A stretch of DNA of 64,000 bases from Parolsenella sp958406235 (GTDB lineage Bacteria; Actinomycetota; Coriobacteriia; Coriobacteriales; Atopobiaceae). Positions within the stretch are counted from its first letter, which is position 1; every line of letters begins with the position of its first letter. Below, piece by piece: positions 32,003 to 41,287 of the stretch. The stretch lies in the NCBI RefSeq assembly GCF_039062465.1, contig NZ_JBCLNF010000002.1, forward strand, positions 62,001 through 126,000, written 5' to 3'. The notes under the pieces were generated by a model that saw only the letters and a list, made by a program, of their open reading frames with translations, searched no databases and was not told the DNA's origin. The position numbers and the translations under genes were made by a program.

Positions 32003-32959
32003 CTACAGATTATTGACTGAAAGCCTGCTTGCAAACGTCCCAAGCGGATGTGCGTCATACTCGAGCGCTTCCTCGGTGGAGTGCATCGTCGTGCCGATGC
32101 CCTTATCGGTGAGCAGCTCGATGAGCAGGGAATGCGGAGTCTTGCCATTGATGACGTGGCTGCGGAAAACTCCCGCACGCAGGGCGAAGCAGCAGCTCTG
32201 AAGCTTGGGGATCATGCCCTTGTCCACGATGCCGGAGGCGAGCATCTCCTCCATCTCGCGCAGGCTCATATTGGAGATGAGCGAGTCCTTGTTGGAGAAG
32301 TCCTCATAGACGCCATCGACGTCGGTGAGGTAGACAATCTTCTGCGCGCCGATGGCAGCGGCCACGTGGCCGGCGGCGACGTCGGCGTTGATGTTGTAGT
32401 AGCCGCCATCCTCGCCCACACCTACCGTGGCGACCACGGGGATGTACTCGTTCTTGATGAGGCTCTCGAGATAGGCGGTGTCAACGTGCTCGATCTTGCC
32501 CACGCGGCCGAGTTCGGGGTCGAGGGTCGAGCACATGATCGTGCCGGCGTCAGCGCCAGAGACGCCAACAGCGAGGTTGCCATGGCGGTTGATGGCAGCG
32601 ACCAGATCCTGGTTGACTTCGCCCACGAGCACCTGACGGACGACATCCATCGCCGCGGGCGTAGTGACGCGCTGGCCGTTCTTGAACTCCACGGGGAAGT
32701 TGAGGGCCTCGAAGGCGCGGTTGATGGCCTTGCCGCCACCGTGGACGATAACGACGTTCACACCCAGGATCTTGAGCAGGACGATATCGCTCATGACGTC
32801 GGCGCGAAGCTTCTCGTCGACCATGGCGGCGCCACCGTACTTGATGACGACGGTCTTGCCCGTGATGTTCTTAATCCAAGGAAGTGCCTCGAAAAGGACG
32901 TTACCGGTCCTCTCGTCGGTGTCCTTGGCGCGATGGCTTGTGTCTGTTACGTACTTCAT
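32003..32959 (-). CDS. argB: Acetylglutamate kinase
   Basis: This 318-residue amino-acid kinase phosphorylates N-acetylglutamate in arginine synthesis. The nucleotide site KTVVIKYGGAAM, the substrate loop IVHGGGKAIN, GVSGADAGTI, YNINADVAAGHVAAAIGA and LTDVDGVYED are all visible. ATG 32959 has AGGAG at good spacing and is used instead of longer upstream options. An N-terminal stretch of ~25 residues before KNITGK resembles the N-terminal helix of arginine-inhibited hexameric forms, so feedback control by arginine is plausible. Two palindromes lie between it and argJ. Confidence 0.95.
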   Translation of the reverse strand: MKYVTDTSHRAKDTDERTGNVLFEALPWIKNITGKTVVIKYGGAAMVDEKLRADVMSDIVLLKILGVNVVIVHGGGKAINRAFEALNFPVEFKNGQRVTTPAAMDVVRQVLVGEVNQDLVAAINRHGNLAVGVSGADAGTIMCSTLDPELGRVGKIEHVDTAYLESLIKNEYIPVVATVGVGEDGGYYNINADVAAGHVAAAIGAQKIVYLTDVDGVYEDFSNKDSLISNMSLREMEEMLASGIVDKGMIPKLQSCCFALRAGVFRSHVINGKTPHSLLIELLTDKGIGTTMHSTEEALEYDAHPLGTFASRLSVNNL

Positions 32960-32991
32960 GCGCGTCTCCTGCTTCGTACGATTGGCGCAAA

Positions 32992-33020
32992 GTTGACAAA
33001 GGGACAGTCCCTTTGTCAAC
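32992..33020. repeat. Dispersed palindrome, copy B
   Basis: GTTGACAAAGGGA and its exact reverse complement flank CAG. The arms equal those of copies A and D, but the loop is CAG rather than CTG. It lies between argJ and argB, inside the operon, 33 bp before the argB start. Confidence 0.85.
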
Positions 33021-33030
33021 CCGCCTCGAG

Positions 33031-33063
33031 AACCTGAAAAAGGGACTGTCCCTTTTTCAGGTT
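33031..33063. repeat. Dispersed palindrome, copy C (variant arms)
   Basis: AACCTGAAAAAGGGA and its reverse complement flank CTG. The AGGGACTGTCCCT centre is shared with the other copies, but the outer arms differ. Its right arm reaches into the stop codon of argJ (33063-33065). Confidence 0.85.
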
Positions 33064-34346
33064 TAGGTGCGGTAGTCGCCGTTGATCTTGACGTACTCGT
33101 GGGTGAGGTCGCAGGTCCAGACCGTGGTCTCGCAGGTACCGGCCTTGAGGTCCGCCCAGATCGTGATCTCGGGCTCCTCGAAGCGGCGGAGGGCCTCGTC
33201 CTCGTCGAAGGCGACGGTAAGGCCATCGCGGCAGACGGGCATACCCATGATGTCGATGTCGACGTCGCGCTGGTCAAACTCGACGCCGCACTTGCCAAGA
33301 GCCATCGCGATGCGGCCCCAGTTGCAGTCGTGACCATAGATGGCGGTCTTCACGAGCGGCGAGTTGGCGATGGCGCGAGCGCAGGTGTCCGCGTCCTCGT
33401 CGGTAGCGGCTCCGGCGACCGTAACGGTCACGAGCTTCGAAGCGCCCTCGCCATCGGCGGCGATCTCGCGCGCGAGATGCTGGCAAACGGCATTCACGGC
33501 AACCGCGAGCTCGGCGGCCTCCTGCGTACCCGGCTCGATGGGAGCGGCGTCCTTGGCGGCTTCACCCGTGGCGAGCGCGATGCAGGTGTCGTTGGTGGAG
33601 GTGTCCGAGTCGACCGTCACCTTGTTGAACGTGGCCTTCACGACGTCGATAAGCACCTCGTGAAGCGCCTCGGGCGCCACGGGGGCGTCCGTCGTGATGA
33701 TGGCGATCATCGTGGCCATGTTCGGCATGATCATGCCGGAGCCCTTGCACATGCCTCCAACGGTCACGGTGTGGCCAGCGAGGGCGCCCGTCGCCTCATA
33801 GGAGACGGCGTACTCCTTTGGCTGGGTGTCGGTCGTCATGATGGCGCGAGCGGCATCGTGGCCACCGGCCTGGCGAGCCGCTTCGTCGCCCGCGGCGGCA
33901 ATCTGCGCGTGAAGCTCGGGCACACCCGTCTCGAAGTGGTCGAGCTCGAGAAGCTGGCCGATGACGCCGGTAGACGCCACGAGGACCTCGCCCGGCTCAC
34001 AGCCGAGGGTGTCAGCAACGAGCTTGCAGGTGGCCTCGGCAACCTCCAGCCCCTCCTCGCCCGTCGCGGCGTTGGCGTTGCCGGAGTTGATGCAGATCGC
34101 GCGCACGGGAGCGCAGCCACTCGCGCCAAGGTGGGCGCGAGAGACCGTCACCGGGGCGGCGCAGAACTTGTTGGTCGTGAAGGCGCCGGCAGCGGAGCAC
34201 GGCTCGTCAACCTCCACGAGTGCCATGTCGAGGCGGCCGGGGTTCTTACGGAACCCGGCATGAATGCCACCCGCGTGGACGCCCGCGGGACTCGCGACGC
34301 CACCGTCGGCGATAACCGCGAGCTTTGTCGTGATGTTGTCTTGCAT
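33063..34346 (-). CDS. argJ: Bifunctional ornithine acetyltransferase / N-acetylglutamate synthase
   Basis: This 427-residue Ntn-type enzyme recycles the acetyl group from acetylornithine to glutamate. The precursor self-cleaves before a threonine in AIMTTDTQPK, visible near residue 190, giving two chains. Other family parts are GFRKNPGRLDMALV, AAGAFTTNKFCAAPV, CINSGNANAATG, GMCKGSGMIMPNMATMIAI and VDSDTSTNDT. Whether it is bifunctional or only an ornithine acetyltransferase cannot be decided; no argA is in the window. It lies 48 nt after argC. Confidence 0.96.
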   Translation of the reverse strand: MQDNITTKLAVIADGGVASPAGVHAGGIHAGFRKNPGRLDMALVEVDEPCSAAGAFTTNKFCAAPVTVSRAHLGASGCAPVRAICINSGNANAATGEEGLEVAEATCKLVADTLGCEPGEVLVASTGVIGQLLELDHFETGVPELHAQIAAAGDEAARQAGGHDAARAIMTTDTQPKEYAVSYEATGALAGHTVTVGGMCKGSGMIMPNMATMIAIITTDAPVAPEALHEVLIDVVKATFNKVTVDSDTSTNDTCIALATGEAAKDAAPIEPGTQEAAELAVAVNAVCQHLAREIAADGEGASKLVTVTVAGAATDEDADTCARAIANSPLVKTAIYGHDCNWGRIAMALGKCGVEFDQRDVDIDIMGMPVCRDGLTVAFDEDEALRRFEEPEITIWADLKAGTCETTVWTCDLTHEYVKINGDYRT

Positions 34347-34394
34347 GAAGTCTCCTATCGACGGGCACGCGCCCGAAAGAAGGGATTGGAAAGG

Positions 34395-35456
34395 TTAGAC
34401 GGGCATGCCGACGCGCGCGAGCCCGGTGTCCTCGGCAAGGCCGAAGACGAGGTTCGCGCACTGGACGGCCTGGCCCGCGGCACCCTTGCAGAGGTTGTCG
34501 ATGGCGCCGATGGTCACGAGGGTGTTCGTGCGCTCGTTCTTGGCGAGGCCCACCTGGCAGACGTTCGTGCCCGTAACGCTCGAGGTGCGCGGGAGCTTGC
34601 CGGCGGGAAGCACCTGCGCGAAGGGGCGGCCCGCGTAGAAGCCGGCGTAGTAGTCGACCATATCCTCAACGCTCATAGACGCCGCCTCGGGCGTGAGCTG
34701 GAGGTAGACGGTCGAAAGGATGCCGCGGCGCATGGGCACGAGGTGAGGCGTGAAGACGACCTCACCGGGCTTGCCGAGAATCTGCTCGATCTCGGGCGTG
34801 TGGCGGTGCTTGCCAACGTTATAGGCCTGGACGTCCTCGTCCGCATTGCAGAAGTGCGTCTTGGCATTGCAGCCCTTACCGGCGCCGGTGACGCCGCTCT
34901 TGGCGTCGACGATGACGAGACCCTGGGTCCAATCGGCACGGATAGCGGGCGCAGAGGCGATGGAGGTCGCCGTGGGATAGCAGCCGGCGCAGCCGACGAG
35001 GGCGGGCTTGCCCGCGGCGCGGAGGGCACGGGCACGCTCGATGTCCTCGGGGAAGAGCTCGGGAAGGCCGAAGGAGCGCGTCGCGAGGAGCTCGGGCGAG
35101 GTGTGCTTGGCGCCGTACCACTGCTCGTAGACGTCCTTATCCGTCAGGCGATAGTCCGCGGAGAGGTCGACCACCGTCACGCCCGCCTCAAGCAGCGAGG
35201 GCGCCTGCGCCATGGCGGCGGTGTGAGGCACGGCGAGGAAGGCGAGGTCGCAGCTCTTGACCGCCGGGTCGTCGTGCGTGGTGAACACGAGGTCAGACGC
35301 CCCCGCGAACGCGGGATAGACGTCAGCGAGCGAAGTGCCAGCGTCGGCGTTTGAGGTGATGGCGGCAAGCTCGAACTCGGGATGCTGGAGCACGAGCCTC
35401 ACAAGCTCCGCTCCGGAAAATCCCGCGGCGCCGATGATTCCCACTTTGTATGACAT
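34395..35456 (-). CDS. argC: N-acetyl-gamma-glutamyl-phosphate reductase
   Basis: This 353-residue enzyme reduces N-acetylglutamyl phosphate with NADPH. The Rossmann motif GIIGAAGFSGAELVRL is at residues 5-20, and the catalytic cysteine is in GCAGCYPTAT. Also visible are LSADYRL, SGVTGAGKG and the segment EIEQILG. ATG 35456, preceded by GGGAG, is chosen over an upstream ATG. It is the first gene of argCJBD, and candidate ARG boxes lie 87-131 bp upstream. Confidence 0.96.
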   Translation of the reverse strand: MSYKVGIIGAAGFSGAELVRLVLQHPEFELAAITSNADAGTSLADVYPAFAGASDLVFTTHDDPAVKSCDLAFLAVPHTAAMAQAPSLLEAGVTVVDLSADYRLTDKDVYEQWYGAKHTSPELLATRSFGLPELFPEDIERARALRAAGKPALVGCAGCYPTATSIASAPAIRADWTQGLVIVDAKSGVTGAGKGCNAKTHFCNADEDVQAYNVGKHRHTPEIEQILGKPGEVVFTPHLVPMRRGILSTVYLQLTPEAASMSVEDMVDYYAGFYAGRPFAQVLPAGKLPRTSSVTGTNVCQVGLAKNERTNTLVTIGAIDNLCKGAAGQAVQCANLVFGLAEDTGLARVGMPV

Positions 35457-35542
35457 GCGAATCTCCCTCATAAGCTATGAGTGCAACGACTCGCCATTAT
35501 AGACCTACGAAAGCGCGAGGGTCTAACTATCTATCGCGATTT

Positions 35543-35587
35543 TGCATAAACGTGTAACTTTATGCATTTCGCTGTATATTGCATACA
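35543..35587. promoter_or_regulatory. Candidate ARG boxes upstream of argC
   Basis: An AT-rich stretch in this GC-rich genome contains TGCATAAA (35543-35550) opposed by TTTATGCA (35559-35566), then the near-palindrome TGTATATTGCATACA (35573-35587). These resemble ArgR operators (TGNATWWWWATNCA). An arginine-dependent repressor is inferred; argR is not in the window. Confidence 0.6.
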
Positions 35588-35742
35588 TTATTGGGTTTAC
35601 TGCCACGGTTTATTCGCATCGTAACCAAACGGACGCGCGTCCGCCGTCAGAGCGCTTTGCCCACGGGGTTTCTCGGTCCGGCACGCCCAGCCTCGCGGGG
35701 CTTCTCGGCCCGGCAATTCATCTGCGCAGGACGGGCCGCCGT

Positions 35743-36822
35743 CTAGCGGTTGGCCTTAAGCGTCGCGAAGAGCTTCGTGTTGTGACGCTTCACGAAGGAG
35801 ATGAATCGCCCCTCCGCGAGGGCCATGCGCGCGTCCTTGCGGCGGATGGGCACGAGCATCACGCCCATCATCTTCGAGCGCGGCTCAGCGATGGAAACCG
35901 CGAGCTGGGCGCGATCGCTCTTGATCATCTCGTCGACCTGACGGAGCTTCTCAGCAGAGGAAAGCGTGCAACTGGGGTTGCAGACGTTTTCGATGCAGCC
36001 AACGAGGCGTTCGATGTAGCGGCGCTGCACCATCTCGGTGCTAGCGGGATCGCCAGAAAGGCCCCAGTGCTCATAAAGGCCGAGCATCCAGTCGTGCTCT
36101 TCCTCGCGCTTCTCGTACATATTGGAACGCCAGCGGGCCGTCTCGCTCTCCGCGCGGAGGCGGATGAAGTGGTAGTAGGCGCGCTCGGTCACACCCACGC
36201 GCTCGATGTCGCGGATGACATCAAGGACGAAGGGGAAGTCATCCCAGAAGGTGGGCTTGAAGCGAGCACCGATGCGTTCGAGATACGAGCGGCGGAACAG
36301 CTTGTTCCACGGCGTATAGAGGAGGTTCTGGTCAAAGAGCTTCCACGCGCCGGCGCGGAACTCCGCCTGGCTCGCATACACACGAGAGGGCTGACTCTTG
36401 AGCTCCGTGGTGTGTTGGTCGGCATCGCCATAGTAGGTCTCGATATAGAAACCGGCGACGACGAGGTCGAGACTATCCGCCTCGGCAATGTTCACGAGGT
36501 CGGCGAGCATGGTGGGCTCTGCCCAGTCATCGCCATCGATGAAGTGGATGAACTCGCCGCGGGCACGGTCGAGGGCGACGTTGCGCGCAGCGGCAGCGCC
36601 CTGATTTTCCGTATGGATGACGTCAATGCGGATGTCGCGCTCCGCCAGACGATCGGTAATCTGGCCCGTACGGTCAGTCGAGCCATCGTCCACAATGATG
36701 AGCTCGAAGTTCCTGAGCGTCTGGTTCTGAATGCTCTCGATGGCGCGACCGATGAAGCGATCCACGTTATAGGCCGGTATGATCACCGAGACCTTCGGGA
36801 CTCTCTTCTCCATGTGAGCCAT
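35743..36822 (-). CDS. Glycosyltransferase family 2
   Basis: This 359-residue GT-A glycosyltransferase has VSVIIPAYNVDRFIGRAIES at the N-terminus, IVDDGSTDRTG, NQGAAAARNVALDRARGEFI and the metal-binding FIDGDDW, followed by a C-terminal acceptor domain with WNKLFRRSYL. The sugar donor and acceptor are not readable; cell-wall or capsule polysaccharides are usual. Start 36822 is supported by AAGGG six bases upstream; ATG 36813 is an alternative. No membrane helix is evident. It appears to stand alone between argC and an unrelated membrane-anchored protein. Confidence 0.9.
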   Translation of the reverse strand: MAHMEKRVPKVSVIIPAYNVDRFIGRAIESIQNQTLRNFELIIVDDGSTDRTGQITDRLAERDIRIDVIHTENQGAAAARNVALDRARGEFIHFIDGDDWAEPTMLADLVNIAEADSLDLVVAGFYIETYYGDADQHTTELKSQPSRVYASQAEFRAGAWKLFDQNLLYTPWNKLFRRSYLERIGARFKPTFWDDFPFVLDVIRDIERVGVTERAYYHFIRLRAESETARWRSNMYEKREEEHDWMLGLYEHWGLSGDPASTEMVQRRYIERLVGCIENVCNPSCTLSSAEKLRQVDEMIKSDRAQLAVSIAEPRSKMMGVMLVPIRRKDARMALAEGRFISFVKRHNTKLFATLKANR

Positions 36823-37026
36823 CTTTGCCCTTCTGTCGCACGTTAACATGCCGCGCGCACCGCGCGGAGTTGGCAATGTATGCACACACGAGAGACTACC
36901 ATCGAACGGGCGTATGGCTGTGGAGGCCCGGTGAGCGCAGTTAATCTGCATAATTGCTGAAGGCAACGCGGTGGCCCGATGGCGGCGCGCTGGTGCGATG
37001 GCGGCCAGGCTGCGACAGAGCACTAC

Positions 37027-37782
37027 CTACGCGAGCGTGCCTACGGCAAGCGCGAGCTGCGCGGAGTCGACCTGCAAGCGTGTCGCACCCTCTTCATCCG
37101 TAACCTCGTTCGCAGCTACGCCGGCGATCGAATCGGAAGAAGCGCCGTTCGTGACCGCGCGCTGGGCGATGTCGACAAGCTCCATGGCGTCCATATCCGT
37201 CTGCGTTATGCCCTTGATGAGCTTCCGAGACTGGCTCTGGAGCGCGGAGCTGCCCTTCGAAGCGATTGACATGAAGGAGTCCCAACCGTCCTGCGTCATG
37301 ACCACGATGTGGGAGACAGGCACCACGGCAGAGCCCGAGATGGCGGAGGCGAGACCGGCAGCGCCCTTCTGGGCATACCAATCCGCAACGGAGAGGTTCT
37401 CCTCCCCCGCCTGAATCCACTCATCCGAGGTGAACTGAAGAAGCTTGGCCGTCCCCTGGGTGTTATTGAGCACCGCGAGGTACGCAGTGGCAACCGCGCC
37501 CTCGGAATCATCCGACGCAACGGCGAACAGCACGGTCTCAATCTCGTCGCCCGTGGCAGTGAGGCCCGTCGCCTCAGCCTGGTCCCAGATTGATTCCTCC
37601 GCGGGAATCGTGCTCTCAACGGCGTTGCCCAGGTCATTGCTGCCGAGAACCGAGTTGGCGTTTGCGAGGTCCCACAGCGTGGTCACGAGCACGCCGATCG
37701 CCACGATGACGACCACCAACACGATAACGGCGATGAGATTGCGATGCGGGCTGTCCTTGGGGACATCTGGCCTCTCGTACAT
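37027..37782 (-). CDS. Membrane-anchored extracytoplasmic protein, possibly a degenerate LCP-type domain
   Basis: The 251-residue protein has a short cytoplasmic head, one helix (residues ~16-36, LIAVIVLVVVIVAIGVLVTT) and an outside domain. The part IETVLFAVASDDSEGAVATAYLAVLNNTQGTAKLLQF has the rhythm of LytR-CpsA-Psr proteins (a D-T-I-x-L-A strand followed by T-x-K-x-x-L-L), but the PRDT arginine motif is missing. It would therefore not be an active LCP ligase. This family link is weak. ATG 37782 follows AAAGGAG. Confidence 0.6.
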   Translation of the reverse strand: MYERPDVPKDSPHRNLIAVIVLVVVIVAIGVLVTTLWDLANANSVLGSNDLGNAVESTIPAEESIWDQAEATGLTATGDEIETVLFAVASDDSEGAVATAYLAVLNNTQGTAKLLQFTSDEWIQAGEENLSVADWYAQKGAAGLASAISGSAVVPVSHIVVMTQDGWDSFMSIASKGSSALQSQSRKLIKGITQTDMDAMELVDIAQRAVTNGASSDSIAGVAANEVTDEEGATRLQVDSAQLALAVGTLA

Positions 37783-37888
37783 AGCCGTCTCCTTTCGCGC
37801 GTAGGAAATGACGCGCGTCAAATCGCGCACGGCACATCAAGCTCGCCATCTGGCGGCGCGACGTGCAAATGACGACCGAACCCCGACG

Positions 37889-38764
37889 CTACTCCCAGGG
37901 TTCGAGCAATTCTTCCGGATAGTCTACCCCTACGAAGGTCAAGCCCTTCGCGGGAGCGCAGGGGCCCGCCGCTTTGCGGTCACACGCCACAAGCGCCCTG
38001 GCAACCCACTCCGCATCACGCTGTCCTCGCCCCACCTCAACGAGGGTTCCCGTGATTGTGCGCACCATAGAGTGAAGGAAGGCGTTTCCCACTACGTCTA
38101 TGCAGGTAACGCGCTCGCCGCACTCGTCCTCCTCGTGAACGTCAAGACTCATGACACAGCGATGCGTAGGCTTGCCCTCGGCGGATGTCGCCTTGCAGAA
38201 GCTCTTGAAATCATGCTCTCCGACAAGGGCCTGAGCGGCCTCATCCATCGCATCCGCGTCAAGCGGGCAGCGCAGCCACCAGGCATGGTCCCACGCGAGG
38301 ACTGGTCGAGCCTGGCCAGCGACAACGCGATAGCGGTAGCTGCGCGAGCGGGCGTCAAAGCGTGCCGAGAAGCCCGCGGGGGCACGATAAAGCTGGGAGG
38401 GCGAGATGTCATCCGGGAGCAGGGCGGAGAGGCCATGAGACAGGCGCCTTGCGTCAAGCCCAAGCTCCGCGGCGTTCAGGGGCACGCTCACATACTGGGC
38501 GAGAGCGTGGACGCCCGCGTCCGTACGACCTGCGCAAGTTAGCTCCACGGGCCTACGGAGAAGCGTCTCGAGGGCGCGTACGACCTCGCCTGCGACCGTA
38601 CGACGCCCCGGCTGCGCCGCGAACCCGGAGAATTCCGCACCGCGGTAGCCCAGACGAAGCACGAGGGTGCCATCAAGCGAGGCGGGGTCTGCCGCCCTCT
38701 CTGCAATCGAAGGGCGCTCGGGGGCCTTGAAGGTAGGCTCGGCAACGTCGAATCGTGACTCCAT
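37889..38764 (-). CDS. truA: tRNA pseudouridine synthase A
   Basis: This 291-residue enzyme makes pseudouridine at positions 38-40 of the tRNA anticodon arm. The catalytic aspartate is in CAGRTDAGVHA (residue ~92), and the C-terminal half has NAFLHSMVRTITGTLVEVG. The first ~30 residues (ESRFDVAEPTFKAPERPS) are an extra N-terminal tail compared with the usual ~250-residue enzyme. It follows ecfT by 7 nt in the conserved rplQ-ecfA-ecfT-truA order. Confidence 0.95.
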   Translation of the reverse strand: MESRFDVAEPTFKAPERPSIAERAADPASLDGTLVLRLGYRGAEFSGFAAQPGRRTVAGEVVRALETLLRRPVELTCAGRTDAGVHALAQYVSVPLNAAELGLDARRLSHGLSALLPDDISPSQLYRAPAGFSARFDARSRSYRYRVVAGQARPVLAWDHAWWLRCPLDADAMDEAAQALVGEHDFKSFCKATSAEGKPTHRCVMSLDVHEEDECGERVTCIDVVGNAFLHSMVRTITGTLVEVGRGQRDAEWVARALVACDRKAAGPCAPAKGLTFVGVDYPEELLEPWE

Positions 38765-38771
38765 AGAACTC

Positions 38772-39557
38772 CTACGCGATACAAGCGGCGAGCGTCGCCG
38801 CGAGAACGATGACTAGGACAACGATATCAGTCGGGCGAAGAAAGCGTGTGAGACGCGTTCTGCCGCGACCACGGTAGCCTCGCTCGCGCATGGCATCCGC
38901 GAGGTCCTCCGCACGGCGAAAGAGCGCCACGACCAAAGGCATGAGCACGGAGAGCCATCGTCGCACGCGTACAACGGGATTGCCTTCAGCAAAGTCGACG
39001 CCCCTCGCGCGCTGGGCATCGCGAATTCGCGCGAGTTCCTCCGCCGCAAGCGGTATAAAGCGAAGCGCGACGGACGCCAGCATCGCAAGGTCCCCCACGG
39101 GAAGCCCCAGGATGCCGAGCGGCGCCATCAGCGAAGAGAGGGCGTCGGCCACTTCAGAAGGCGTAGTCGTGGTCGTCATGACAAGCGACCCCGCAATGAG
39201 CACCACAATGCGAACGGCTGCGAATAGACCCCTTGCCGCCCCCTGGCAGCTAATGCCGAATCGCCCAACGAGAACGATATCGGCCGTCCCGTCCGCCACG
39301 AAGGCGCAGGCAAGCAGACCAAACGCGAGGAGCAGAGCCGAGGGCCTCAGGGCCCTCAGGATGTCGCACGCGCTCAATCCCGCCAAGAATGCGCTCCCTA
39401 TCACCGCAATTGCCGGCATCACCAAACCACATGGTGCTTCGGACACAAAGAGGACAATGCCAAGCGCAACGAGAGCGAGCAACTTTACGCGTGCGTCTAG
39501 GCTGTGGACGGGCGTTCGCCCGGGAACGTAGGATCCCAGCAGGGTGCTAGTGCGCAT
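38772..39557 (-). CDS. ecfT: ECF transporter transmembrane (T) component
   Basis: This 261-residue protein is the shared membrane scaffold of energy-coupling-factor vitamin and metal importers. It has about five helices and the two coupling motifs AQRARGVDF and AMRERGYRG that contact the ATPases. ATG 39557 has GGGAGG upstream and overlaps the fused EcfA gene by 11 nt. No S component lies nearby, so the module probably serves several S proteins encoded elsewhere (group II ECF). Confidence 0.92.
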   Translation of the reverse strand: MRTSTLLGSYVPGRTPVHSLDARVKLLALVALGIVLFVSEAPCGLVMPAIAVIGSAFLAGLSACDILRALRPSALLLAFGLLACAFVADGTADIVLVGRFGISCQGAARGLFAAVRIVVLIAGSLVMTTTTTPSEVADALSSLMAPLGILGLPVGDLAMLASVALRFIPLAAEELARIRDAQRARGVDFAEGNPVVRVRRWLSVLMPLVVALFRRAEDLADAMRERGYRGRGRTRLTRFLRPTDIVVLVIVLAATLAACIA

Positions 39558-41172
39558 CTTGGTCCTCCCTCGTGAGCTCGCCAAGCATGGCAAGCTCGAG
39601 AGGCACCCCAACGCCCCAGCGCTCAAGCACCTCGTACGCCGAGGCGAGCTCCGAAGGCGTACCCCTCCAGCGGATTCTGCCCCCTTCGAGAAGCACGACG
39701 TCATCCGCCGCGTACATCCACTCCCCCACGTCGTGGCTCACCACAATGACGGGGTGCCCCTGGTCGACGAGATCGCGCACGGCGTTGATTAGGATCGTCC
39801 TGCATGACGCATCCAGCCCATCCGTGGGCTCATCGAGGACAAGTGCGGCGGGGCTCATGGCAATGACGCCCGCTATGGCCACTCGGCGTTTCTCTCCGCC
39901 CGACAGCTGGAATGGAGATCTCGACCAGAGGTCCTCCGGCACCTTGAGCAGCTTTAGGGAACGCTGGGCACGGCTGCGCGCCTCCTCGCGTGATACCCCA
40001 AGATTCATAGGACCAAATTCAGCATCTTCTAGCACCGATTTTAGGAATAGCTGGTTTTCGGGTCGCTGGAGGGCAAGGCCAATAGCGCCCCGCACGACGG
40101 ACTTTCCCGCAAGCGTGACCGAACCCGCGTCAGGCTCAAGAATGCCAGCCGCCACGCGCACGAGCGTCGACTTGCCCGCTCCCGAAGGGCCGATGACAAG
40201 GGTCAGATGCCGAGACGGGATTTCGATGCTCACGTCATCAAGAATCTGGGCGCCTTCGAGATTGAACTGGATATCCCGCAGGCTCAAGCCGCAAGAAGAA
40301 GAGGCCTCGCCATCCGAGCATGAGGCCGCACGCCTCGAACCAACGCGTAACGAATCAAGCAGCTCATGCCCATGACCGGCTTTGCGAGCGAAGGAAACCA
40401 GCTGATACGCCGTTCGGCAACTAGTTAAGTCACATCCATCCTTAGCAAGCACAGCCAAGACGCTCGACAAACGAGAACCCGGAAACACACGGCTCGCACG
40501 CTCTCCATCTGCGAATAGCAGGTTCGGCGCGCCCTCCCAGACTAGACGCCCATCCTCCAGGACAACCACTCGATCTGCATACGCGGCCTCTTGGGGGCTA
40601 TGAGATACCAGCAAGATGCCAACACCGCGATTTGCAAGCTCTCTCAGGACGTCTCGGAGACTCGATCGCGATGCATCCCCAAGCTGGGACATCACCTCAT
40701 CAAGCACGAGATACCGCGGGTGCATCGCCAGAACGCCAGCGAGAGCCAAGCGCTGCTTTTCCCCGCCAGAAAGAGTGTCAACGGCCCTGCCCTCAAAACC
40801 AGCGAGTCGGCAGTCGACAAGCGCCTCGTGAACCCTCTTGCGTACCTCCTCGGCAGGCAGTCCGAGATTACAGGGGCCAAATGCAACCTCATCAAAGACA
40901 ATCGACGCGACAAACTGAGATTCAGGATCCTGTCTTACGTATCCAACGCAACCGTCATGCGTCGAAGCCTGAAGATTACGGTCATCAACCTCAATCGAGC
41001 CGCACTGAAGCTCCAAGGAACGCGCGAGCAGCCTGGATAGCGTCGATTTTCCCGAACCATTTGCTCCGAGCAATACGACGAACTCTCCCGAAGCCACATC
41101 AAGCGAGACTTCCGAGAGAGCATCACGAGAAGAGCCTGAATATCGATAGCGTATGTCCCGCGCCCTTATCAT
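39547..41172 (-). CDS. ecfA: ECF transporter ATPase, two EcfA domains fused in one chain
   Basis: The 541-residue protein holds two complete ATPase domains. Domain 1 (residues ~1-225) has GANGSGKST, LSGGEKQR and YLVLDEVMS, where the usual DEPT Pro is replaced. Domain 2 (from ~285) has GPSGAGKST, LSGGEKRR and ALVLDEPTDGLD. In Firmicutes the two are separate genes (ecfA1, ecfA2) at this same place after rplQ. A Ser/Cys/Gly-rich linker joins the halves. GGGGAGG precedes ATG 41172. With EcfT it powers uptake by ECF S components. Confidence 0.92.
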   Translation of the reverse strand: MIRARDIRYRYSGSSRDALSEVSLDVASGEFVVLLGANGSGKSTLSRLLARSLELQCGSIEVDDRNLQASTHDGCVGYVRQDPESQFVASIVFDEVAFGPCNLGLPAEEVRKRVHEALVDCRLAGFEGRAVDTLSGGEKQRLALAGVLAMHPRYLVLDEVMSQLGDASRSSLRDVLRELANRGVGILLVSHSPQEAAYADRVVVLEDGRLVWEGAPNLLFADGERASRVFPGSRLSSVLAVLAKDGCDLTSCRTAYQLVSFARKAGHGHELLDSLRVGSRRAASCSDGEASSSCGLSLRDIQFNLEGAQILDDVSIEIPSRHLTLVIGPSGAGKSTLVRVAAGILEPDAGSVTLAGKSVVRGAIGLALQRPENQLFLKSVLEDAEFGPMNLGVSREEARSRAQRSLKLLKVPEDLWSRSPFQLSGGEKRRVAIAGVIAMSPAALVLDEPTDGLDASCRTILINAVRDLVDQGHPVIVVSHDVGEWMYAADDVVLLEGGRIRWRGTPSELASAYEVLERWGVGVPLELAMLGELTREDQDAH

Positions 41173-41224
41173 TGGCCTCCCCAACACCGTTCTCTCGTGA
41201 TTTCCATCGCAGGCAAGCATAAAC

Positions 41225-41256
41225 AAAAAGAGGGTCCGAGAAATCCCGGACCCTCT
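41225..41256 (-). terminator. Intrinsic terminator after rplQ
   Basis: On the minus strand GAGGGTCCG and CGGACCCTC enclose an eight-base loop and are followed by TTTTTG. It separates the alpha operon from the ecfA-ecfT-truA unit. Confidence 0.88.
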
Positions 41257-41287
41257 CATTTGCACGAAGCTAAATTGAGCGAAACGC

